DNA of 14,106 bases from Clostridiaceae bacterium (GTDB lineage Bacteria; Bacillota; Clostridia; Saccharofermentanales; UBA5734): NCBI GenBank assembly GCA_012729935.1, contig JAAYBY010000260.1, forward strand, positions 1 through 14,106, in the 5' to 3' direction. The translations under genes were made by a program, and so were the position numbers. Positions 7,033 to 13,986 of the stretch are shown piece by piece; within the stretch, counting starts at the first letter, position 1, and the number at the start of each line of letters is the position of its first letter. Under the pieces are notes generated by a model. That model saw only the letters and a list, made by a program, of their open reading frames with translations, had not been told where the DNA came from and did not search any database.

Positions 7033-7303
7033 GGGTCAAACCTCCTATGGTTCTTTGGTCAGGTTCACCTGTGCCGGGCGTTTCTTCTATCTTCATCATA
7101 AAACCCAGTCATCCGTTTTGTCATCCGGCGCTGGGCACATGCATGAATGCATACGCTGCGTCATCAGGCTTATCCTGTCGCCCGGTCTCGTGTACCGGAC
7201 TGGCTCTTTTGAAGTTACCCGTTTCCTGGCCGCAGCGGCCTAAACGGCAATCTCCAACGTCTCTGCTTCGATGACTCGCCGACAGAGCCGGCAAAGTCGC
7301 GCA
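7033..7303 (-). promoter_or_regulatory. Predicted structured 5' leader of the S10 operon
   Basis: This is the gene-free stretch between the predicted transcription start and rpsJ, about 270 nt. Read in the direction of transcription it holds four stems. One is CCGTTT/AAACGG closing GGCCG/CGGCC (7247-7219). The second is CCGGT/ACCGG (7198-7182). The third is a 9-bp stem with a 4-nt loop (7156-7135). The fourth is CCCAG/CTGGG followed by TTTT (7135-7100). The rpsJ ribosome binding site lies between AACC and GGTT and could be hidden. No protein-coding potential in the right direction was recognised. A role in autoregulation, as with the L4-controlled S10 leader of E. coli, is an inference. Confidence 0.5.
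7100..7135 (-). terminator. Possible attenuator hairpin in the S10 leader
   Basis: In the transcript direction, CCCAG (7135-7131) pairs with CTGGG (7108-7104), directly followed by TTTT (7103-7100). An inner CCG/CGG pair (7128-7126 with 7115-7113) extends it. The stem is short, the loop is interrupted, and the T run is only four, so it is weak as a terminator. Its place about 70 nt before rpsJ, inside the leader, fits an attenuator better than a terminator of the upstream gene. The first C is shared with the neighbouring 9-bp hairpin. Confidence 0.35.
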
Positions 7304-7309
7304 TGAAGT

Positions 7310-7338
7310 ATCATATAACAGAATATGATCAATTGCAA
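7310..7338 (-). promoter_or_regulatory. Sigma-A-type promoter of the S10 operon
   Basis: On the minus strand, TTGCAA (7338-7333) and TATGAT (7315-7310) are separated by exactly 17 bp, close to the TTGACA/TATAAT consensus. A seven-A run lies just upstream of the -35 box and could act as an UP-like element, which suits a strongly expressed ribosomal operon. The predicted start of transcription is near 7303. Confidence 0.7.
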
Positions 7339-7415
7339 GCGTTTTTTTGCATTGTGTTGTTTTGCCTTGTTACCTGAATTGAAAAAGTAAAATCTACGGG
7401 TATCCAGTCAAGCTA

Positions 7416-8492
7416 TTATGGCGTTGACAGTGCTGTCAACGGTTCAAACCGGTAGCCGCGGGCACGCGCGGCGGTTATCAACTGCGGCAAAATAATCTGA
7501 TTGGTTTCTGATACAGCATGAAGCAAAAGGATTGATCCTGGATGCAGATTGGCCAGAACCTTTTCAAGGGCTGCCTCAGGTTCCGGTTGAGCATCAGTCA
7601 GCCAGTCCCGGTAGGCAAAGCTCCAGAACACCGTGCGGTAGCCTGCCTGGTCCAAAAGCGTCAGCAGACGTTCGCTGTAGCTGCCCTCCGGCGGTCTGAT
7701 AAACGGCAGCATCTGCTGACCGGTCAAATCAAAGAAGGCACGCTCGACCTGCCTTAACTCATTGAGAGCGACTTCGGGACCTTCTTCTTCAAGCAGTAGA
7801 GGAAGATTGGGATGATGCTCGGTATGATTCAGCACAAGATGTCCCTCATCCACCATCCGCTGAACGGTTCTCGGGTTTTTGGCCAAATAGCTGCCTGTAA
7901 TAAAGAAACTAATGGTCACATCAAAATCGCGGGCGATATCCAGAATCCCGGCTGTCAGATTCTGATACTCATATCCTTCATCCATGGTCAGATACAGTGG
8001 TTTACCTTGTGGGTTTTGCTCCTGCCAAAGAGAACGCGTATTCTGGATCAGTGTCTGGACAGAGCCCGGCACGGATGCCGGAACATCTGATCCCGGTGGT
8101 TCGGCCGGCATGTAATACCAGCCCGTCTTCGTGTTATCAAGCAGTTCTATATGAGACCAGTCCGGCTGACCGGTCGGCTCCGGTGCTGCACTGGGAAGTG
8201 GACCGATGGTAGTAGTCGAAGTTTCTGTCGGTGAAGGAATGGGTGTCGGTACAGCAGTCGGTGTTGGTTCCGGTGTCGGTGAAGCCGTTTGACTCGGCTC
8301 CGGCGGCCGGGTTGTCTCGCTGCCGGTCTGCTCCGGGGTTGGTGAGGGTGTTGTCCGGGTCGCATCTGACAGCGTCGTTGTCTGCCCAGGTTCTATAACC
8401 AGACAGGCAGATGAATGGAGCATGGCAATAATCAACAGCAGAACAACCGGTATTCTTATGGCTTCACCCGTTTTTTTTACGTGTTTCTTCAC
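7416..8492 (-). CDS. pdaA: PdaA-like polysaccharide deacetylase (NodB fold) with Pro/Thr-rich linker
   Basis: This is a secreted or membrane-anchored NodB-family de-N-acetylase, most like PdaA, which makes muramic delta-lactam in spore cortex. Residues 13-30 are a hydrophobic signal or anchor ending SSAC, a poor lipobox with C30. Residues 43-110 are Pro/Thr/Ser/Glu-rich. The catalytic domain follows. Motif 1 is TMDEGYE (D171), where TFDDG is usual and PdaA has TFDNG. Motif 2 is HTEHH (H223, H227), motif 3 RPPEG (266-270), then YRDW, then LLLHAVS (H325). The GTG start is supported by GAGGTGAT, which covers the hslO stop; the gap is 6 nt. A different peptidoglycan or exopolysaccharide substrate is possible. 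Confidence 0.8.
   Translation of the reverse strand: MKKHVKKTGEAIRIPVVLLLIIAMLHSSACLVIEPGQTTTLSDATRTTPSPTPEQTGSETTRPPEPSQTASPTPEPTPTAVPTPIPSPTETSTTTIGPLPSAAPEPTGQPDWSHIELLDNTKTGWYYMPAEPPGSDVPASVPGSVQTLIQNTRSLWQEQNPQGKPLYLTMDEGYEYQNLTAGILDIARDFDVTISFFITGSYLAKNPRTVQRMVDEGHLVLNHTEHHPNLPLLLEEEGPEVALNELRQVERAFFDLTGQQMLPFIRPPEGSYSERLLTLLDQAGYRTVFWSFAYRDWLTDAQPEPEAALEKVLANLHPGSILLLHAVSETNQIILPQLITAARARGYRFEPLTALSTP
7422..7441. repeat. 20-bp inverted repeat in the 3' end of the deacetylase gene
   Basis: CGTTGACAG (7422-7430) and CTGTCAACG (7433-7441) are perfect 9-bp arms around a 2-bp centre, inside the last codons of the deacetylase gene. In RNA it could form a stem, but no U run follows, so it is not a standard terminator. 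In DNA it has the look of a dimeric operator. It also contains a TTGACA, but the nearest -10-like TAATAG is only 15 bp away. Confidence 0.6.
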
Positions 8493-8498
8493 ACGCGA

Positions 8499-9422
8499 TC
8501 ACCTCTTCTGTGCGACAGTGATCAATTGGCCGACCTCTCGCTGGCTAAAATGATATTGTTTTGAACAAAAATGGCATTGTAGTTCAATCCCTTCGCTGTC
8601 TTCAGCCAGCTGGCTCAGTTCAGTCTGACCCATCGCGATCAGATTTTTCACCATGCGCTCATGGCTGCATGGACAGGCATAGGCGCAAGGTCTTTCCGTG
8701 TGGATCTGCAAGGTCTCTCCAAGCAGCAGCCGGAGCATATCCTCCGGTGTCGCACCCTGTTCCAGCAATGTCGTAGTTTCCGGAAACCGCCTGACCTGCT
8801 CTTCGAGATATTCGACGATCTTCGTGTCAGCCTCCGGCATGAGTTGAACCATCAATCCGCCTGCGTGTGTGATCCCTTGGGCGGTCATTTTAACGCCCAG
8901 GCTGACGATGGACGGAATCTGCTCAGATACAGCCAGATACGAAGCAAGATCTTCAGCTATTTCTCCCGAGACAAGTGCAACTCGGCCGACATAGGGTTCT
9001 TTCAGCTGCAGATCACGAATAATCGTCAGAGTCCCTTTACCGACCGCTGCACCCACATCGAGCTTACCGTTCGATCGATGGCCAGTTTCAACAACAGGCT
9101 GCTGAACCATGCCGCGAACTGTTGCATTCTGTTCAGCAACAACCGTCAGCCCGCCAAGCGGTCCATCAGCCCGAACGATGGCTGATAGACTGTCTCCCGG
9201 TTTGTCAAGATCCTCAGCGAGCATCAGCAGGCCGGTCATCAGCCTGCCCAGTGCCGCAGCAGCAATCGGTGATAGGTTATGCAGCCAAACCGCTTCCTGG
9301 CAAACTTGAGTCGAACAGCAGGCAAAAGCCCGCACAGCATGGTCAAAAGCGGTTGCGCGGATGATCTTATCTGTCGTCAATAAATGCTGAACATGATTGT
9401 CAGCGGTTTGAGATGAGCACAT
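8499..9422 (-). CDS. hslO: Redox-regulated chaperone Hsp33
   Basis: Hsp33 is a cytoplasmic holdase that is switched on by oxidation and unfolding when its zinc is lost. The 307-residue product has the N-terminal HSP33 core with DGPLGGLTVVAEQNATVRG near residues 86-104 and GKGTLTIIRDL near 128-138. The C-terminal redox switch is complete: C250-x-C252 (ACPCSHER) and C283-x2-C286 (CHFCSKQYHF). There is one extra cysteine at 246 and several in the N-terminal part. AAGGAGAT precedes the ATG at good spacing. It follows the methyltransferase by 70 nt and precedes the deacetylase by 6 nt. Confidence 0.95.
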   Translation of the reverse strand: MCSSQTADNHVQHLLTTDKIIRATAFDHAVRAFACCSTQVCQEAVWLHNLSPIAAAALGRLMTGLLMLAEDLDKPGDSLSAIVRADGPLGGLTVVAEQNATVRGMVQQPVVETGHRSNGKLDVGAAVGKGTLTIIRDLQLKEPYVGRVALVSGEIAEDLASYLAVSEQIPSIVSLGVKMTAQGITHAGGLMVQLMPEADTKIVEYLEEQVRRFPETTTLLEQGATPEDMLRLLLGETLQIHTERPCAYACPCSHERMVKNLIAMGQTELSQLAEDSEGIELQCHFCSKQYHFSQREVGQLITVAQKR

Positions 9423-9492
9423 GGTTATCTCCTTGAGTCGTTTACTGTTTAGGATGGATAAAATCAGTAGTTGATATCGTTACAATAGCATG

Positions 9493-10275
9493 TTAAACGG
9501 GTTTTCGCAAAACATAAAACGTTCGCTCTTCAGGATTCCTCGGCGGGTCCGGCACATAATTCGACTGAACCGTAATCATCTCGAACGATGTCCTGGCTAT
9601 GGACGCCCTGATCTGTGATTGAGAATAGTATCGCTCCTGAATCATCTCATCAGCTCGCCGATAGCTGCTATCAGGCAGACGGGAAAAAAGCGTTACATGA
9701 GATTCGCTGATCTGGCTGGCCTGGTCAAACTGGTTCTGCCAGAAAATCGTATACTCCGTTTGATCATCGAAAAAGAATTCGTCTCCAAGCGTCTGGGACA
9801 GGTAGGTACCGGTTAACAGGTCAAAGACCATCAGGCAGCCTGGATTCAGATAATGTGCACAGAGGCTAAAAAGCCGGTCGATCGACTCGATAGACATCAG
9901 ATGATTCATGGTATCCATCAGGCAGACGATCAAATCAACCGTTCCATACAGTTCAAACGAGGTGATATCCTGCCTCAAAAACAGACAGTCAGATCGATGT
10001 CCATCAGTTCGTATTTTGGCAGCTTTTTTTTGTGCTTCATTGAGCATCGGCAGTGATTGATCAATACCGATCGGATCGAAGCCACGCTTTGCCATCTCCA
10101 GACTGAAACTGCCGGTTCCGCATCCCAGATCCAAAAGAATCGGCCGGCCGTCTGAGCCGTCTCCCGATCCACCTCTCTGTGAATACTGCCGGTCCAGTGC
10201 GCAAATATAATCAGCCCAAAGCGTCCAGTCTTTTGGCTGGTACAGGTCGTAGACTGTCGCCAATGCTCGATACAT
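9493..10275 (-). CDS. Class I SAM-dependent methyltransferase, substrate unknown
   Basis: The 260-residue product is a Rossmann-fold methyltransferase. Motif I is LLDLGCGTG at residues 47-55, the acidic residue binding the SAM ribose is D72 in GIDQS, RQDIT holds D103, and DLIVCLMDTMNHL follows at 114-126. The C-terminal half resembles the YqeM-type/cyclopropane-like methyltransferase group, so the target could be a small molecule, RNA or protein; nothing here decides it. It begins 5 nt after the ctpA stop, with only a weak GGA site inside ctpA, so coupled translation is likely. A 70-nt gap separates it from hslO. Confidence 0.85.
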   Translation of the reverse strand: MYRALATVYDLYQPKDWTLWADYICALDRQYSQRGGSGDGSDGRPILLDLGCGTGSFSLEMAKRGFDPIGIDQSLPMLNEAQKKAAKIRTDGHRSDCLFLRQDITSFELYGTVDLIVCLMDTMNHLMSIESIDRLFSLCAHYLNPGCLMVFDLLTGTYLSQTLGDEFFFDDQTEYTIFWQNQFDQASQISESHVTLFSRLPDSSYRRADEMIQERYYSQSQIRASIARTSFEMITVQSNYVPDPPRNPEERTFYVLRKPV

Positions 10276-10280
10276 ATCGC

Positions 10281-11606
10281 TTATTCCAGATTCTCAAGCC
10301 ACTCGATCGCTGCGGACAGCTGCGTGTCTTGTTCGCGAGTCAGTCGATTTATAGAGATGCTGCGCGCCTCATCAGGCAATGAAACGGTCTGGTCGGGTTC
10401 CAGGCCAACTCCCTCGATGCTAAGACCTTTTGGCAGGTAATATAGAAAATTGGTCAGGTTGATGGCTGAACCGTCGTCCAACGGGATCGTGATCGTTCCG
10501 CTGCCCTTGCCAAAGGTCTGTTCACCAATAAGAACGGCCTTTTCGTAGTCGCGCAGGCAGCCGGAAAAAAGCTCGGATGCGCTGGCACTGAATGTATTGA
10601 CCAGAATGGCATAGCGCATCGTCTCCGGTACGCCCATTTGTTTATCCGAATCCCAGGACACTTCAAACGGCTGACCATCGTCCCGTCCACGAACAGTCGC
10701 AAGCGTTGCCCGGGGCAGCAGATAATCAAGCATGTCAATCACTTCCGTCGCCAGTCCGCCGGAATTGTTGCGAAGATCGATCACCAGATGATCCGCACCC
10801 TGACTGACCAGATCATCAACGGCTGAAATGAAATTGTCCGAGACATGCTGAGAGAATTCTCTGACCTGCACATAGCCAATCGACTCTTCCAGCATTCTGT
10901 GGGCCACACTGGCTGTCGTAATTTTTCTTCGTTCAACCGTAACGGCCACCTGATCATTAAGGGCCGGCCGGTAGAGAACGAGGTCAACAGTTGTCCCCTC
11001 AGGACCACGAACCAGCGCAGCGACTGCGTTGATATCATTCAGTTGCGTGACATCTTGCCCATTGACCTCGACGAAAACATCACCGATCAAAATATCAGCC
11101 GCTTCAGCCGGACTGTTTTCGATCAGCTCCGTTACTTCGACCAGATTTTCCTTATTGATGGCGACAAAGGCTCCTATCCCGCTGTACTGGCCGCTCATAG
11201 ACTCTTCGATCTGCTCGTTCTCTTCAGCAGACAGATAGAATGTATATGGATTATCCAGTTCATTTACCAGTCCACGCGTCATCGCCTCAAGCAGCTCTGC
11301 ATCGCTGAGCTCTTCAAAATAACGTTCGTTGACAGCTCGATAAACGGTCTGCAGTTTTTCCAGAGCAGCTTCCGTATCCGGATCAGGACTGAAGCTGAAA
11401 CTCAGTCTGTCTGCATCAATCGATCCCTGCTCCGGTTGAGCCAACCGGTGCCAGAGAATAAGGCCGATGCCGGCTGTCATTGAAAATGTCAAAACCATTG
11501 TCAGAACAATGGCCAGAACGAGCATACCGCCAGATCGCTTTGATTTGCTTCTGACGGCAGGCTGTTGTTGTCCGGGATCCACATAATGAGGTGTATCAGA
11601 ATTCAT
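10281..11606 (-). CDS. S41 carboxy-terminal processing protease (CtpA/CtpB type) with PDZ domain
   Basis: CTP proteases cleave the C-termini of extracytoplasmic proteins, and in some bacteria they process peptidoglycan hydrolases. Numbered from the ATG, residues 26-52 form one membrane anchor, 130-220 a PDZ domain (SGQYSGIGAFVAI onward, GDVFVEVNGQDV), and the S41 domain follows. The catalytic Ser is S342 in TFSASASE and the Lys is K367 in TFGKG, 25 residues apart as in CtpB. The residue four after that Lys, Gln in CtpB, is Thr371. I chose the ATG; a GTG four codons earlier has no ribosome binding site. It lies 100 nt after the M23 gene. Confidence 0.93.
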   Translation of the reverse strand: MNSDTPHYVDPGQQQPAVRSKSKRSGGMLVLAIVLTMVLTFSMTAGIGLILWHRLAQPEQGSIDADRLSFSFSPDPDTEAALEKLQTVYRAVNERYFEELSDAELLEAMTRGLVNELDNPYTFYLSAEENEQIEESMSGQYSGIGAFVAINKENLVEVTELIENSPAEAADILIGDVFVEVNGQDVTQLNDINAVAALVRGPEGTTVDLVLYRPALNDQVAVTVERRKITTASVAHRMLEESIGYVQVREFSQHVSDNFISAVDDLVSQGADHLVIDLRNNSGGLATEVIDMLDYLLPRATLATVRGRDDGQPFEVSWDSDKQMGVPETMRYAILVNTFSASASELFSGCLRDYEKAVLIGEQTFGKGSGTITIPLDDGSAINLTNFLYYLPKGLSIEGVGLEPDQTVSLPDEARSISINRLTREQDTQLSAAIEWLENLE

Positions 11607-11629
11607 CGTTGTTACCACTTTTCATAAAT

Positions 11630-11649
11630 CAGGTGTCATGATCCACCTG
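11630..11649. repeat. Inverted repeat between the M23 gene and ctpA
   Basis: CAGGTG (11630-11635) and CACCTG (11644-11649) are 6-bp arms around GTCATGATCC-like bases, just 24 bp before the ctpA start codon. TGATCA palindromes also occur near 11670 and 11695 in the same gap. No T run follows on the minus strand, so it is not a clear terminator. It could be an operator or a small hairpin in the intercistronic RNA. No convincing promoter was found in this gap. Confidence 0.4.
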
Positions 11650-11706
11650 TGTCAGTTCATTCCACATGATCAGCCGGTACACACAAAACGTTGATCATCG
11701 GTTGTT

Positions 11707-13077
11707 TCACCGTATATACGGCAGCGGATTCGTAGTTGAACCGTTAATCCGGACTTCAAAATGAAGGTGAGGGCCGGTTGAGGTTCCTGTCGAGCCACAG
11801 GAACCGATCCGATCGCCGCCTTGCACGGCCTGTCCGACTGTGACATGGGTATTTTTCAAATGGGCATACAGCGTCGACAATCCATTTGCGTGAGCGACGA
11901 TGATGTGGTTGCCATAGCCTGATCCGCCTCTGTTGGAACCTTCAAGTGGATTACTTACCTTTAATACGATTCCGTCGGCAGCTGCGATAATCGGTGCACC
12001 ATATGTGCCTCCCAGATCAACACCGCTGTGCATCCGATAGACATGATAGACAGGATGCAAACGCATTCCGTATGGCGAGTAGACGGTCCGGTCACCCGGA
12101 TATGGCCAGAACCAGCCGTTACTGTTCGCATTACTGGCCGGCGGCGGCTCGGGTGTTTGTGTCGGCTGCGGTTTTGACTGTTCGGCTGCCCGGGTTGCTT
12201 CAGCTGCCCGCGTTGCTTCCGCCTGAGCGGCACGTGACGCTTCAGCTGCCCGTGTCGCCGTCGCTGCAGCTGTCGCAGCAGCAGCCAGTTCAGCCTCCAG
12301 TTTTTTCTGCAGGGTAAATATTTCGTTTTCCAGCCGTTCTGATTCAGCCAGCAGCTCGTCCTCAGCCTGCTCGTATTCTGTCAACTTCACCTGAACCTTG
12401 TTCAAGTCCTCCCTGCGGGCGGACGCATCCGCTTCCAACTGTGCCAGCTCCTCTTTTATCTGGGCAACCGTTACGGTCATCGTCTCAGCATATTGTCTCG
12501 CAAGATCTTTCTTGAGCGCCGCATCATCTTTGGCGATCTCGAGTTCCTCGAGCATTTGCTCGTCAGAGTCTGCGATAATTTCCATGAACTGCAAGGTAGT
12601 GAAAAAACCCTGCAGGCTTTTTGATTCCAGAATGATTTCGAAAATAGAGCGGTTACGGTTTTCAAACATCACCTGAACCCGCTCTGCATATTGCTCCTCT
12701 TTGAGTTCCAGTGTTTCTTCCGATTCAAGGTAGGCCGTATAGGCCGCTTCCATTTCACTGACGGCGGCAACAAGCTGTTCTGTTTTTTCGCGGTACAAGT
12801 CACGCTGCTCGTCTGTTCGATCATTCAGCCACGCAAGTTCACCTGTTAGTGTATCAGCCTCCTGTTCCAGCTGATTCGAGATCGCAGACAATTCAGCTTT
12901 CTCCGCTGCCAGCTGCTCCTGCCTGTTTTTGGCTTCGTTTATTTCCTGCCGGGTCGACTGTGCGGTGACATCGGACGGCCCACACACAAAACAGAAGAAA
13001 AAAGCAACGGCAACCAGAAGCGGCAGCCATTGGATGCTGCGATGCTTCTGATGATCGGTTGTAATCAATGTTCGCAT
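11707..13077 (-). CDS. Secreted coiled-coil M23 (LytM) peptidoglycan hydrolase, likely FtsEX partner
   Basis: The 456-residue product has a hydrophobic signal at residues 17-38, a long coiled coil at about 42-262, an Ala/Thr/Arg/Glu-rich linker at 265-300, a Pro-rich hinge at 302-315, and an M23 domain at about 325-456. The zinc ligands H350 and D354 (HSGVD) and H439 (HLHF), with active-site histidines H406 (YAHL) and H437, are all present. This differs from E. coli EnvC, whose LytM domain is degenerate and only activates amidases, so this protein probably cuts peptide cross-links itself. AGGAGG stands 7 nt before the ATG. It follows ftsX by 18 nt, which suggests FtsEX control through the coiled coil. 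Confidence 0.92.
   Translation of the reverse strand: MRTLITTDHQKHRSIQWLPLLVAVAFFFCFVCGPSDVTAQSTRQEINEAKNRQEQLAAEKAELSAISNQLEQEADTLTGELAWLNDRTDEQRDLYREKTEQLVAAVSEMEAAYTAYLESEETLELKEEQYAERVQVMFENRNRSIFEIILESKSLQGFFTTLQFMEIIADSDEQMLEELEIAKDDAALKKDLARQYAETMTVTVAQIKEELAQLEADASARREDLNKVQVKLTEYEQAEDELLAESERLENEIFTLQKKLEAELAAAATAAATATRAAEASRAAQAEATRAAEATRAAEQSKPQPTQTPEPPPASNANSNGWFWPYPGDRTVYSPYGMRLHPVYHVYRMHSGVDLGGTYGAPIIAAADGIVLKVSNPLEGSNRGGSGYGNHIIVAHANGLSTLYAHLKNTHVTVGQAVQGGDRIGSCGSTGTSTGPHLHFEVRINGSTTNPLPYIR
12178..12285 (-). repeat. Imperfect in-gene repeats coding for the Ala-rich linker
   Basis: This stretch codes for residues 265-300 of the M23 protein, with repeated TRAAEA, SRAAQAEA, TRAAEA and TRAAEQ units. 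At DNA level, near-copies of GCTGCCCGNGTTGCTTC recur. Such short in-frame repeats can change in number between strains, altering linker length. Confidence 0.6.
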
Positions 13078-13095
13078 CTCGATTCCTCCTCTGCG

Positions 13096-13986
13096 TTACA
13101 CAAAGATATGCCGGCGAACGGAAACCGCACTGCCCAGAGAGCCGATACCGATACCGATCAACAGGTAAATCCAGAGCAGCTGTCCGGATACTGCGCCCGG
13201 TTCAACCATAGCCAGAATATCGGTCGGCTTGACACCGGACATCAGTGTAGCATACAGACGTTCATAGGCAAACAAGGTGACACCCCAGGCCAACAGCGCA
13301 CCCGCCAGGCCAACCAGTGCGCCTTCCAGAATATAAGGCACACGAATGTACCAGTTCGTCGCACCAACATATTTCATGATATTGATTTCTTCGCCACGCG
13401 AAAAAACAGCAACCCGAACCATATTGGAAATAATGAAAAATGAAATGATGCTCAACACGATGAAAGCAATCAGCGATGCATACTGGACCCAGACAATTGC
13501 CTGGCTGAGAAAGCGCATAACCGACTGCTCCAGTGTCACCTTGCGAACACCCGGTAATCCACGGATCTGCGCGCTGAATGATTCGCCTTTGTCCGGATCT
13601 GACAGACGAACCATAAAGGTATACGGTATATTCTCAACGGGAAAATCCTCGAATAGATCTTTTGCATCCATGTTTTCCTTAAAGTGCTCGAAGTTCTGCT
13701 GTGGGGTATACCGGATCGACTCAAGAACATCTTCATGCTGCTTCAACATTTCTTCAACAGAATCAAGCTGCTCCTCATCGACACCTATTTCCATGGTGAT
13801 TTCAATCGGCGGCTGTTGTCCGGCTCGTTCCAGAATTTGCTGTGCGTTGATTGAAAAGGCCATAAAGGAACCGATCAATACCAGCATCAGCGAGATGGTT
13901 GTTATCGAGGCAATCGTAACCATCGGATGACGGATGATGCTGAATATACTTTCTTTAATTGAATTACCGATCGTAGTCATTCTCAT
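13096..13986 (-). CDS. ftsX: Cell-division permease-like protein FtsX
   Basis: FtsX is the membrane half of the FtsEX complex, which couples ATP hydrolysis at the divisome to extracellular peptidoglycan hydrolases. The 296-residue product has four predicted membrane segments: about 22-45, 166-189, 215-240 and 268-287. The large extracellular loop is at about 46-165 and holds FSAQIRGLPGVRKV near 137-150. The conserved cytoplasmic region RGEEINIMKYVGATNWYIRVP lies between TM2 and TM3 and would face FtsE. Its ATG overlaps the ftsE stop as ATGA, so the two are translationally coupled. A GAGGTG site precedes the start. Confidence 0.95.
   Translation of the reverse strand: MRMTTIGNSIKESIFSIIRHPMVTIASITTISLMLVLIGSFMAFSINAQQILERAGQQPPIEITMEIGVDEEQLDSVEEMLKQHEDVLESIRYTPQQNFEHFKENMDAKDLFEDFPVENIPYTFMVRLSDPDKGESFSAQIRGLPGVRKVTLEQSVMRFLSQAIVWVQYASLIAFIVLSIISFFIISNMVRVAVFSRGEEINIMKYVGATNWYIRVPYILEGALVGLAGALLAWGVTLFAYERLYATLMSGVKPTDILAMVEPGAVSGQLLWIYLLIGIGIGSLGSAVSVRRHIFV

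Noticed and set aside
7023..7274. Plus-strand open frame of 83 codons across the S10 leader
   Set aside because: It runs opposite to the operon and overlaps the rpsJ start, has no good ribosome binding site, and its composition is better explained by leader hairpins.
7416..7439. TTGACA followed by TAATAG near the deacetylase stop as a second S10 promoter
   Set aside because: Spacing is only 15 bp and the TTGACA is part of a perfect palindrome inside coding sequence.
9457..9485. Promoter-like TTGTAA / TTTATC with 17-bp spacing before hslO
   Set aside because: The -10 box matches the consensus at only three of six positions, so it is too weak to call.
11619..11706. Possible promoter or terminator in the gap before ctpA
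   Set aside because: No acceptable -10 box at proper spacing and no T run after the inverted repeat; kept only as a repeat.
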